Origin: Gymnogyps californianus
Lineage: Eukaryota; Chordata; Aves; Accipitriformes; Cathartidae
NCBI RefSeq assembly: GCF_018139145.2
Contig: NC_059500.1
Coordinates: forward strand, 34,143,437 to 34,207,436
DNA length: 64,000 nucleotides
Direction: 5' to 3'
Part shown: piece by piece, positions 26,852 to 38,982 of the stretch
Position numbering within the stretch: the stretch's first letter is position 1
Layout of the letters: the number at the start of each line of letters is the position of its first letter
Notes under the pieces: model-generated
What the model saw: the letters and a program-made list of their open reading frames with translations, nothing else
Told to the model about the DNA's origin: nothing
The model's database searches: none
Program-made: the position numbers and the translations under genes

Positions 26852-26873
26852 GGGGTGGGGGTGGGGGTGGGGG
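26852..26873 (+). other. G-quadruplex-forming motif
   Basis: Four runs of four or five G are separated by single T residues, a textbook intramolecular G-quadruplex motif with one-base loops. It is followed at once by AAACCCC. No gene was recognised nearby. Confidence 0.85.
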
Positions 26874-29800
26874 AAACCCCAATGTCTATATATCGATTTG
26901 ATCATATTTGCGTATGGTTTCTTGGATAAAACAGAGAAAAGATGAATTAATATTTGCAGGTAGAAAAATTAAAATTTGCAGTAGAAAATAAATATTTTCC
27001 TTTGTTCACAGTCAAATAGTGCAGCTTATTGGCACATGACATTTTTTAGATGGCTAACTGAAACCTTTTTAAGAAGTTGGGTGTGTATTTTAATCAGCAA
27101 GCACATTCCAAGTTATACTGACCAATGCGGATAAAGTTTTAAAAGGGATAAAACTTCATGATAAGAAGTCGCTAGGAGATACCTTTTAGGAGATATGATG
27201 AAACATTTGTAGGAACAAAGACGCTTTCATTTCTGCCTGTTCGTATGCCTTCAGGCCCTGCCTAGAGGTATGCACCGCTGGAATACTGGACTTTCTCACC
27301 ATGATGAACAAGACCATCAAAAATATTTTTTTACACTGATTACAGACAGGTGGAGAATTCAAAGTAGGTTCCAGTCAAGTGTTTTTGTACAATGAATAAG
27401 GATGAGTCTCAGCAATTAATTCTGGAAATCTCAAAAATCTCATTTTTCAGTTTTTAAGAAGTGAGGCACACAAGTGAGCTTTCTTGCAGGAATACTCTTG
27501 GTATTAAGCATGATCTAAACCACTAGGTTTATGCGCATAAACCATGTCTCCAATCCATGATTGTCCTGGCAAAAATACAAGGAATCGTGGTCTTTTACTA
27601 CTTTGTTTCATGCTGTGGGAGTTAAAGTCCTCAAGGGCATCAGGGACAGAGAAATTTTTGTCCGTTAGTGATTTATAAAAGTTGCTAGTCCTAGAATGGG
27701 AGTTATGTGCTATATACCTAGATCTTGCAGAGAAGTTGTGCTTCAGTAAATAATTGCTGGAATTCGCTAATTCCATGCTAACTGTGCTTTCTTTTTCTAA
27801 CCCCAGGTACCCACCAAGGGAAGTTGTTTTCTACTTATCCTCATGACCAAGCTGGTAACTTTATGATTCAAAGTACGTTAGTCTTGATAATATATAATAC
27901 GACATATAATAAGAGTATGTTTGAGGCATAATAAAATGATTATTGAGATCAGGAGAGTCTTTTCACCAGCTCTAAGTCACCTGCCAAACTGTCAAATCAG
28001 AATCTCTGCAAAATTTTGTTTTGGTAACAACTTTCACTTGAAACTGAAATAAATACTTTGTGTCTGGCAGTCTCAAACCAATCGTAACGTGTTGCTCTGG
28101 CCTGGAAGTTCATGTTTCGACTTCCTGAAGTAACTAGATTAGCTGGGATATACCCAAATCCTCGGTGAGCAAGCCCTGAGAAAATACTGAGTTAACTTTG
28201 ATCTTGGTGTCATACCTCTAGTCCTCAGAAACATATTTTCACATTACTCCTGTAAGCATTTAAACAAATGCACTAAACAAAGCATTTAAGCATACGCCTC
28301 TTAAGCAAGGCATATCATGTCAGAGGCACTTGAAGTCGTACTGAGCTGTCGAACAAGGATCAAGAATGCAATGTTGAATTAGGGATGTACAGCCCTTCTT
28401 TGGCTAGCTCTCAGCAATGGGACACATTTCACAGTCAGAGATGGGATGAACTTCCTCTCTTACAGTCAATGGCCTACCTTCTAAAGCTAGTGGGGCTATT
28501 GTCAAAACCCTTGACTGATCTCAGACAACTCATCTGTGCTGTAATAAATACTGTTGAAGCTGTGTCTTTCATGAAGTGCTGCTAGCCATTCCAAGAGTAC
28601 CTGCTTGTGTTTTATTTAAAAGCAAACCAAATATTTGCATAAAACTTACACAAAATTTAAATATGAGTTCAGTTCACCTGTTGGCAGATTTAATTTATGC
28701 CGGGTAGGTGTGTTGGTTAGTTTTCTCCCTGGCTCGTTTAAAGAACTTCAAAATGTAAAGAGCAAGTGCTGAGTCTTGGAGTGAGGCATAGTTCCTTGTG
28801 TTGTTGATGGAAATGTGCAGTAAGTGTTGACCTTAAAAGATGTGAGAGTAAACTCAAATACTTCCAACTCTTCGTTACAGAAGTACTACAGTACTCCATT
28901 GCAACAACAGACCAAATAGTATGCCAGGCAAGTAACTACTGTAACTACATTAGTATGCCATTTGGTGCAGCAAAAAGGCTTCAGGTATGGCAAATATTAG
29001 AGGAAGCCTCTTTTGTCTCTCTTACTGAAAAATAAGTGCATAGCACTTGACCTTTTTACCAGGGAGCAGCATTTTGTCATTCTGCACAGTATCACTGAAT
29101 ACGGCACACGGCTGTAAGCACAGGAACCAGAACTGCAATGTTATTCCCTTCATAGGCTTCCTTTTCCCATGTGTCATGACTACTTTTGTCAGGCATTGAA
29201 ATGTAAGTGGTTTCTTAGTCCCTTAAGGCAGCCAGTGCACTTAAGGGAAAGACTGGATATGCTTTTCAAGTCAGAACTTTCACATACACTTCAACTATTC
29301 CTTGAGCTGCTTTGCAGAGTCAATCAGAGCCCACAGAAATATGACAAAGTAACTCCCTGGCAGTGAAGGCAGTGACAGGGAGCAGCTTCCTTTGCCCCTG
29401 TGATCCTGACACTAATCCACAGGGATGGATCTGGTGCCATAGGGTGCCCCACTGATAGCAGAGGTGTCAAGACTGCTTCTGCAGAGTGGAGGCCTGACAC
29501 TGCAAAGATACTCCCGCCAAATCTATGTGCTAATATTAAGGAAAACTAAGCAAAGCCAGGTGGCTTTGGATTGCATGAATTTCAAGCCTTTTTTCCAGGA
29601 GGTTGTTCCTTCTCTTTTTGAATTCTGAATTTCACGTTGAAATTTAAGGTTAGAGGAACGAGAATTGAGACACAACGTAAGCAACGATCAAAAGCTGAAG
29701 TTTTCTGTGACCGTTACCTCTCTGATTTTTCAGAAACTCCAGGTTACTCCAGTGACAAAAAATGCCCCCAGCCTGGACAGCACTTTCAAGCTTCCTTAGA

Positions 29801-31504
29801 AAAAGGCTGAGTATGTGGAGAGTCCAAAGCCTCTAATACACCCTTGAAGTTTTATCCTGATAGATAATAAATCTGACACATTTACTACACTCTTAGAGGA
29901 ACAGAAATCCAAATAGTGTCAGAATTCTTTGCTGTACTCAAATCCAACTGGTTTAACTGTCCAACCCTTCAATATTTTCCTAGCTATATTTATTTATAAG
30001 AAGGTATTTAGAATTCCCTGTCAGAGAGACGCTGTGAGTAAACTACCTCTTAGAGAAGCTAACCTTTTCACCATGTTTTCTCTTGATGGTCTTTTGATAT
30101 ACTGTCATGTAGGACTGTAAATAAAAACTCACTGGTTTCTTTGATAAAGGGATTCAGGAGAAGAAATCCTACCCTACATATCAATCCTGCAGACATTTGC
30201 AGCTCCAATTCCAGAAAAAAAAAGGTTGCCATGAATGCAAATACAGAAGCCCTTAACAGACTAACACAAGACTCAATCTGTCACTATCTAGTATTTGGAG
30301 GGGATGTATTAAGATAGAAATCAAGACTTCTCAGAAAATTCCCTGCATTGTGAGATAGGTGATAAAGGTACAATGACAAGACAAAAGAAGGTCAGTGTAA
30401 AACAGTTTCAAAAGAAGAATCTGTTGAAATCCACTGTAATATGAATCTGAACGTGAAATATCTGCATTAGAAAAGACTGAAGGAAAAAAGTCTTACTAGT
30501 ACTGCAAAGTTTATGTCCAGAACCTGCATGCTAAGATGAGGGGAAAACCTAATGCTTTCCCATGGAACTGAGAAGTAACAACAGTTGCCATCCTGCATGA
30601 GAATAACTATGTGAGCTTTCAAAGTTTTCCCTTTAAAACTGAAAGCAGTATTTCTCTAGTAAAAATAGTCAGGGCTGGGAAAACTACTGCCTCTTGCTTT
30701 CATATCCCAAATAAAAAGAAGTCAAAACTCTTTCAAAATAGACCAGACTTGAGGTTTTCTTCCTATCAAAGAAAACGTCCCATCAGGGTAGGAAGGACTC
30801 AGTTTTCAGTCCTTCCTCTCTCAGAACTGGACAAGTCAGCAGAATCTGGAGACCGGGGGACTGGCATTGTGTGAGTTTGTGGTGGCTGGTGTTACCAGAA
30901 TTCTCAGCTTCGGAGCAGCCTGAGGCTGAGAAGAAACGCCTTCCAAAGAAAATGTCATTGATCCTGCTGTGTTCTTGTAAAAGGAGTTGTTTTATATGAA
31001 TCAATATTTTTCATCAAAAAGTTTCTAAAAAATCCCAGTCAGTTTTAACCTCTATTCAGTTTTCATAGTCAGGTTTGTGAACTGCAGTGTCCTGCAATAA
31101 GCAGACATCAAGAGCGCAGTACTGCAGCAGAAAGCAAAGCAGAGCTGCTACAGAAACGATGCAGAGAACCTCCCCAACTCTCTCAATGCTTTTTAGAGAT
31201 TGTTCATTTGCACAGTGGGGGTCAGCTTTCAGGGGTTCTCTGCCTGGTCATTATTTTCACAACATGTCTGTCACTCAGCTGACGGGATACTTCCATAGTG
31301 AATGCTTGTTGTGGTTTGCCTCTTGCGTATGGTTCTTGTAACAGAAGTGTACCATATTATTAGAGCAACATGGGGACAGAAGCCTCAGCTTTAATTTCAC
31401 TTCTTTAAAGTAGGGGTACACTTGTAAGAAACTAATCTAATTTATAACAAATTAATAGTAAGGAACGGAAACCAAAATGTTGTGACTAATGTACCTATCT
31501 TTGG

Positions 31505-31580
31505 GTAGGCCCTGCTTTGATCAGGGAGCTGAACTGGGTAGATGACCTAAAGCCTAAAGTATTTCATGATTCTATGATAA
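31505..31580 (+). mobile_element. CR1 3' terminal fragment
   Basis: The segment TAGGCCCTGCTTTGATCAGG, then CTGAACTGGGTAGATGACCT, then the ending ATGATTCTATGATAA matches the last part of the CR1 3' untranslated region, including its ATTCTATGA-type terminal repeat. It is the usual 5'-truncated form of an old insertion. Confidence 0.7.
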
Positions 31581-34500
31581 AGTTCCAACTATGAATAATT
31601 ACGTTGCCCTGTTAGCATATAACTGCAGGTCTTCTGGTGTGCAATAGCAGCCTGAAAAACTAAGTTTTCCTCAGTAAAATGCCTAAGCGGTTGCTAAAGT
31701 GCCAGCAAAATCAAAAGAGAAACGTTCGTTGAGGGTGACGATAAGGGGAATTTCTACATTGCGTAAATCAGAAACCGAGGGCTTGGGCCTAAAGCTGTCC
31801 TGTTCCCTTTGTTCAGTCTGAACCCTGGGCACAAACACCCACTGAATCCCACCCAGAAGTCTAAAATCTCAGTACAGAAATCTCATCTCAAGCGTGAACA
31901 TGATGTGCAATAGTCCAAATTAGGTCAAGCTTACACAATTTAAACCAACCCAGATTTAAACTGCTGCTGAAAAGGGCTGGCATATCTGTCTCCTTCCTTC
32001 TCTCTTCCCTGCCTCAACATTTGCACAGCTGATCCTGCTGATCTGCTAGGACCAGGTTAATAATTTCTTTTTTAGCTTTTCAATTTTTTTCTTTTTTTAA
32101 AATGAGGTTCATTTTCTGCCTGATGATTTATCTGATCTTGCTCAGCACATGGTATCATCAACATCTAATGCAAGGGAAGTGGAAGCAGCAGAAAGCAGTC
32201 CCCAAGTCAAAGAGGAAACAGCACTCTTACTAACAGTTCAGATTTTATCTACTGCCCATGTAGTCACAGCTCCAGGCTGGTGTCTTCCATGCACCCTCCC
32301 TCCACCATTTTGTGCTACTCTTTCAGGAATATCCACAAGACAACAGTAACTCCTCTACCTCACCCTATTCACCTTCTCCTTCACGGGTTGCCAAAAATCT
32401 TTTTAGGAATAAAACAATAATAAATAACCCCACAACACCCCAGAGTTCTAGTTTCTGTGTTAGCAAGTAACTGAAAGTTAGCAATAACAGGGCTTCTAAG
32501 TGAGAGTGAGAATTAGTGAGTGCTAGCAAAACCTGGATTAAAGTTATTGCTTTTCCTCTCTCCCACCCAGACAAGGCTGGCTACATAACTTGCCCGACCC
32601 TGTGAACCTCATGCCCTGTTTGCTAAGGTAGCGTTAGCTAAAAAGCAGGTGGATGGAGAGTGCTAAATGAATTGCTGGTAAATAGTTTGGCCAACATACC
32701 TACAGTCTCCTGGAAAAGCCTTTCTTTTGTCCCGGTGCAGTAAAAATTACAGGCAGAGGCAAAAGACGTTCATGCTTCTTCATAAAAATCAGTCTCCAAA
32801 ACTGCCTAGCCTGTCTCGACTTCTACAGCCCTCATCTTGCCCTTCCTCCTCTCCCAAAAGACTGGCAAGCATGACTCCCTCGCCTGCACAGGAGCAGCCA
32901 GCAGCCCTCTAAGGGAAAAGGACAGAAATTGGACCACAGTCCAGGTGCAGCGTTTAGCAGTGCCTGGGAAGTGCTGGTTGGGAGACACGGAGGCTGCTGC
33001 ATGGGCAGCATCCACCTCTGCAGCTGCCGTAGCCTCAGAGGTGTCAGGAATTGCAGCATTTCTTCTGTGGGCTGGATGTGAAAGGCAGGGTCAGGGCAGG
33101 CAGAGCAGGGGGACAGGGGCCTGTTTAGTTTTCTGCATCTTCAAATCATTCTCCACTCCCTTTCTTTATCATTTCTTCCCTGAACTTTGGTGACGGGATA
33201 GGGCAGGTGAGTGGCCTCTTCCCCTTGCTCTGCCCAAGAACTGGGCATTTCTTTGGTCCAGGGTTGCAGTAACTGCTCACAGGTCCCTACAAAGGCCACT
33301 GCAGGATGGGGTGGCCTCAACTTTGCCTCAAACCATCCTATTTAGCAAAAAATTGGAAGCACTAAAGAGCGTTCTCCTCCAGAAGCCATGTGCAGAAGAT
33401 ATCCCAGTATCTACAGCAGCCTGAAATAGTGATCATGCATTTTCATAATCTGCCCTAACAAGATTGTGCTGCATCAGACTACACACTCATAGGTGCTGTT
33501 AATTGAGTTTACAGTAGTGGTGATTAAACTGTCTGCTGGGTAAATCCAGACCGTTGTACATATCTTACCAAGCACATGAGAAAGTAGTGCAGAAAGAGCA
33601 TACATTTACTGACTATCAGACAATTTCTGAGAAGGCTATACAAAACACTTAAAAAATAAAACTGCACATTTCAATAGTCCCTTCACAACAACTTTCCTGT
33701 CATAATGAAAATACCAGGAGATCAGGAACAATCATAGTTAGGGCCTTGTTCATATAGGCCTGATGACAGACAATGCAAGTCAAAGGGCGTTTGACCTTGA
33801 AATCCTTCATACAAGAGCCTGCCTCTTTGCCTGATGGTCTGATTCTGAGCACTTGTTTGCTGCTGAACCAGAAGATGCAGCCACATGATTAAACCACATG
33901 ATGTTACTTATCTTCCTTTGCTACTGCTAAAGTGGATTGAGGTATTTGTTAATTTTCTTTCATCAGACAAAAAAAAGAGTCACTGCACTGAGGCTGCAGA
34001 CCGTCGGCTTAAAAACCATCCTTCCTTTAGTTGGCCATTAGGACTTGACTGAGGCTCAGTGTTACTTTTGTATGGTATTAAGGGGGTAATTTAATAGTGC
34101 TATAAGCCTAAGGCACAGCATTAGAATAGATTCAAAACGTCCAAGCTCTTTTTTTAAATGAAAACATGATTATTTATTGAGAACATTAAGTAATTTTATA
34201 ACCAATGGCCCTGTTGTTTACCCTATGTAGTTCATCAGGACAACTTTAGGCTAATTTTTTCTCTTATTAGTAAGATGGCTGTTTGAATGCAAAACAAGTC
34301 AATTATTTATGATAAAGTCCTCTGTTTCAATAGTGTTGAAGGAATATGAAGTTGCATTTCTCAGATTTGCACTCAAAAAGCTGGAAACTAGGAATATACT
34401 TTTAAAATAATGAATTGCAGCCATTTGAATTTAAAACATTAGACTTCTATGATCAAATAAATCAGATCTAGCAGAAAAAATGATCATAACTGAGCACAAA

Positions 34501-36212
34501 ATATTTCCCCTCTCCCCCAACAGCTGACATCTCTTTATGCTCCTGATAGTGACAATAAAGGTAGCAGGAAGAAAAAATACTTACCAAAAAATGAATATAA
34601 TGTTTCTTTTGTTCCCCATGCATACTACACCTGAAATATTGTTAGTACTCTGAAGACTGATTTGAAGTGTTATATCTGTAAGTATCACTAGATGGTAACA
34701 CTTTGCAGACTTCTTTGCGCTGAGTGAAAACGTGACCCTAAAGGTCTTGTTAATCAGTATTTTAATGTCAAAGTGGAAAATCCTTGTAGAGAAGAATGCT
34801 CCCAAGTGATTTGGTAAGTGCCAGAAAGATTTCCTGGATGCCCTTACTCATTTGAAGATGCTTATTATTCTCTTAACATTTGTGATACCACTTCTCTAGC
34901 TGCCTAGTTCACTCCTAGCGGGATATATTTTAGTACCCTTGGGATACTCTGAGGAGTGTGCCTCTAGGAGGTAGATAGGGTCCCAGTCCCCAGGTTTATA
35001 GGTTCACTGCGCTGCTGTGCGAAGAACACCTTGCTAGCCAGTTTACTGTGAAATCATTCTTCACTCAAGCCAAGTTAATGTAAAAATGCGAATAAAATTA
35101 TTCACAACATCCAGAATATCAAACATAGTTACAGAGACTTAAGTGAAGAAATGAAGGAAGAAAGACTTTTAATCCCCTTGCAGTTGAATCAAACCAGAAG
35201 TGATCACTCTCTTCTGTCAGTAGACTAACTTGTAATTTTTCCTAATGCATAGTTTGTCGGGGAATCTCTGTTTGACTCATTAGGAAGAATCTTCTCCTTA
35301 TGGAGCATCTTGGCTTTTACAGCCAGTCTTGCCTTTTGAAGACTTTTAGGGACTAAGGCAAACTGAGACAGACTAAATCCTTCTTCCCAAAGCTTGGTCA
35401 CTTCTTCCTATTCATGAAACGAATCAACTATTCCTCTCAGCTGAAATGGTTCCACTTTATTCACAAAGTGAATATCTCTTTGTAATCCAAGTGCCCCTTT
35501 CTGCATTTGTTTGGTTAATTAACAACACTTTCATCTCAGCAAGAGAAAATCCCTCCTTTTGGTAACTCACTGTATATGTTCCCTCTTCTCTGCTAAGCCC
35601 TTTACAAACCACTCTGTGATAACAGACTTGAAGTGACCCTCACCAACACCTTCCATTTAAACCTGTTGTATGCAACAGTTACTCTAAGGCTCTTCTATCC
35701 CTTAAGATCTACACTTTATTTTCCTTTACAGAGGGCTCATTCCTTCAGAAAAGGTGGCAAAATACCAGTAATGAGGGACTCTAATGGTAACTTTCCAAAG
35801 GGCTCAAATTCAGACAATCAAACGTTAGGCAGTATTAAAATGTGGCATTTTTCATTCGTACCTCTTGGCGCCTGTGCACAACCACACAGGCTTGAATTAC
35901 TTGGTTCTATGTTATTTTTTTTCTCATGAAAGATCTGAATTTCAGGTGCAACAGAAGATACTGTGTTTCTTTGGAAATACAACAATTTTAGCTGTAAAAG
36001 GAGCAGTGCATTTATCTTGAAAAATGTCATCTTTAATGCCCTATGGCTCACAGCTAATTCCTGTTCTTTTTCCCGTATCCCCCACACCCCAGTTTTGAAC
36101 AGCAATAGACTTCACAGTGCACTAAGTAATTATGACGAAGCAGAGGGTTACTACAGAGGTGATTTGAAATACTCCAGCATGCCCTTGATAAAGCTCTGTG
36201 GTGTGCCTGGGA

Positions 36213-36415
36213 TCTTTATATTCTCACAGCTGCTATTCAGCACATTGTGACCTACAAGGTGCTGTTGAGAACTTTGGTATAGGTAATTTGAAAATGGCAA
36301 TTAGAGATTATGACGAAGAATAGATATTTCCAGTCCATAAATCCTGGAGGACTTTTTATCTACTTATGTGCCATCTTCCCCAGACATAATGATAGAACTG
36401 TGTTCAATACAGAGG
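36213..36415 (+). repeat. local direct duplication, copy A
   Basis: The segment from TATATTCTCACAGCTGC to ATAATGATAGAACTGTGTTC recurs at 37466-37689 in the same orientation with moderate divergence. Landmarks shared by both copies are TTTTGGTATAGGT(A/C)AT, AATTAGAGATTA and CCCCAGACATAATGATA. A short open frame starting in this copy (36310-36531) is not conserved in the other, so it is not a gene. Confidence 0.8.
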
Positions 36416-37465
36416 CACTAAACAGAAATTACATCAAAGCTGAACAGAACGAGAAGAAAAACTCCAGAAATATTACGAGGCGCCAGAAGCTGAAGAGGAA
36501 GAAAAAACAAATTCCCCATAACAAGAATTAAATATGAAGCATGAGGGCATTAAAAAAGGAATGTGCTGTATCTTCCACTACCAACCAACCTAGTCAATTC
36601 AGTACTGACACGCAGGCTGCTACTGTAGAAGCCCACAATCAAGGAAGGGATATTCTGCACTAAAGATAAGCTTAAGAAATAATAATAATCCAGAGTTTCT
36701 GCTGAGGAGGTTCAAAGGAATGAGTAGTGAGCAGACCTAGGCATTATATGTTCAGCCATGAGAGAAAGTCAATTCCTTCAACAACGCACTTTGCCAGCGC
36801 TGACTCACCTGGAGCAGGGTTCAGTCATTCTGGAGTAAGTAGGGTCAGTTCAGAAAAGCCCTCTTCCATTTTGCAGCTGCTCATTGGAACTGTCAGGGGT
36901 TGAACATCTTAAAGAGGAGGTGATAAAAGATGCCAAGTGCAAGTGACGTGGTGTTGGCTGCTGACATATGCACGTTAAAACCCAGAGAACTGCTCTGGGG
37001 GAAAAAGCGGCATTTGCATACCTCTGACCGACCTGGACCACAGAGGTAATTATTGTCAGGGGAAGGGGTGCCACCACACTTAGAGCTGGTGGGAGAACTT
37101 AGAGAAGGAGGCTATTTTTAAGTGAAAATTATGAAGTGGGGGAAAGAACTATGGTTAGAAGTTTTGAATCTCCCAATAAAAAGATATTGGCATTTTCAGT
37201 ACAGCAGGACATTTTGGGAGGAACAAGATTTCATGAAGAACCTGATTTCCTTTTCTTTGTTACAAAAGGTTCGCAAGAAATATCTGCCGAACTACAGGTT
37301 AGGTCTAGTTTAACATACCGGGACATCTGCTACTTCATGATTGCCCCACTCAGAAAAACAATAGTAAGAAAAAAATGGAGCAGAGCAATCAAATTTTACC
37401 AAATTAAACTCTTATCCTTCACCACTTCCCTTCCCTACTCTCTCTGTTCCCTGATAACAGCAAAG

Positions 37466-37689
37466 ATACTTATATTCTCACAGCTGCCATTCAGGACATC
37501 ATGACCTGCAATATCCTATTGGAAGTTTTGGTATAGGTCATTTAAAAATAGAAATTAGAGATTACAATGAAGAACAGACATTCCCAGTCTGTAAATTCCA
37601 GAGGATTTTTTATATTCCCCTTTTAAAAATCTACTTATGTGCCATTTTCCCCAGACATAATGATACAACTGTGTTCCATCTAGATGCAG
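37466..37689 (+). repeat. local direct duplication, copy B
   Basis: This is the second copy of the segment at 36213-36415. It is slightly longer because of a short insertion just before CTACTTATGTGCCAT. The distance between copy starts is about 1.25 kb. It may be a tandem segmental duplication or two insertions of an unrecognised interspersed repeat. Confidence 0.8.
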
Positions 37690-38982
37690 TCCTCAGGGAA
37701 AAGCCCACTATCTCTTGGGCTAGCGAGAGCGGGGCAGGCAGCAGGAAGGCCTGAATAGAAGCTTTGTTTCTCCAGCACGATCCTTATGACGAGAAGTCAC
37801 AAACACTGCAACTCTGCTCTGGAGTTTTCCCAGGGAAAAGCTGTTTTGTCCTCTGGCCTCTTCAGTTTTCCTTTTTATCACATGAGACAGGTGATATATA
37901 TGAATCGGCTTGTTTTTCACCGAGGGTTATGTCACTCCCTGAAGAAAGGGCAAAGCAGAGCCCTCTGCAAAGACAACACATCATCCTCCCTTCTTCTCTT
38001 TGGTAGCAACAGAGCCTGTTCAGGGTAAGCACCACGCTTCAAAATGTGGCAATCACATGAGAGAGAAAGCCGGAGCTCATCGCAGCTCTGGAAACCTGCA
38101 GGTCACGTACCACTGTCAAAAGGAACCAGGAACGTATTAGCCAGGACACAGAGATGAAGGAAAAATGAACTCTCTTGGACCAGAGTCAACTGCTCAGGGT
38201 TCACTACAGCTCCACGGCTGGACTCCAAATGTACAAGCAAGGGACTCTATTCTAAAGACACTGTGGGCATGGAAGAGTGAGCTGGAAACAGCTTCTGTTT
38301 CTGTTCTGACTTAATCACTTAGGAGTTTGCTTTATTGACAAAGTCAACTGTAAGTCACACCTCATCCGCAGTTAAAGGGCATTTGGTCTTTTGGGTGAGC
38401 TCACTATGGGAGAAGATCTAGACATATCCATCTCAAAGCTGTAGCCAACCTGAGGTCCCACCATAGCTTTTTTGTAACAACTGAATCCAGTTCCTCCAGG
38501 TACCCAGAGCAGACAAGGAATTGCTATCAAGTTCCTTACAGAACTTCATCAGGTCTGCTGTTGGCTTGATTAGGGAAATGATGATGCAAACAGTGACATA
38601 CTTTCTTTGGCCTTCATTTTCTAAAACTCGGTTTCCTCATCCAACTGAAAACAATGTTATGTACTACTTACACCGAATTCAAAGCACTCTAGAATGGAGG
38701 AAAAACGGGATTTTCTGTTTCCTCTATAACTACGTAAAATTATACTGCCCAGGCTTGGCTAAAGAGATTTTAAGATGCTCATCTTCAAATGCAAATTTTG
38801 GTTATTACCCTGCTAGCTGAACTCATACCCACAGATTTTCAAGTGTTCTTTGTCTTTCCAAACATAACCTTAAACTCCAGCTCACAGCCACAAGCTAGAG
38901 CTACAGCAAATTCAGCAGTCCCAAACAATAATTATACAGAATCAGTTGCCAATCATAGAATTACATAGAACCAACTGCCAAT

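Larger units (their letters stand above)
23863..38982. other. no gene recognised; non-coding DNA with scattered repeats
   Basis: AT-rich sequence without a coding region I can support. Within it are a 28-bp palindrome, two short CR1 remnants, a G-quadruplex motif and one local duplication, each listed separately. Open frames of up to 138 codons (for example on the minus strand at 24930-25346) have no recognisable domain, start context or splice signals, and overlap other frames. Confidence 0.5.
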
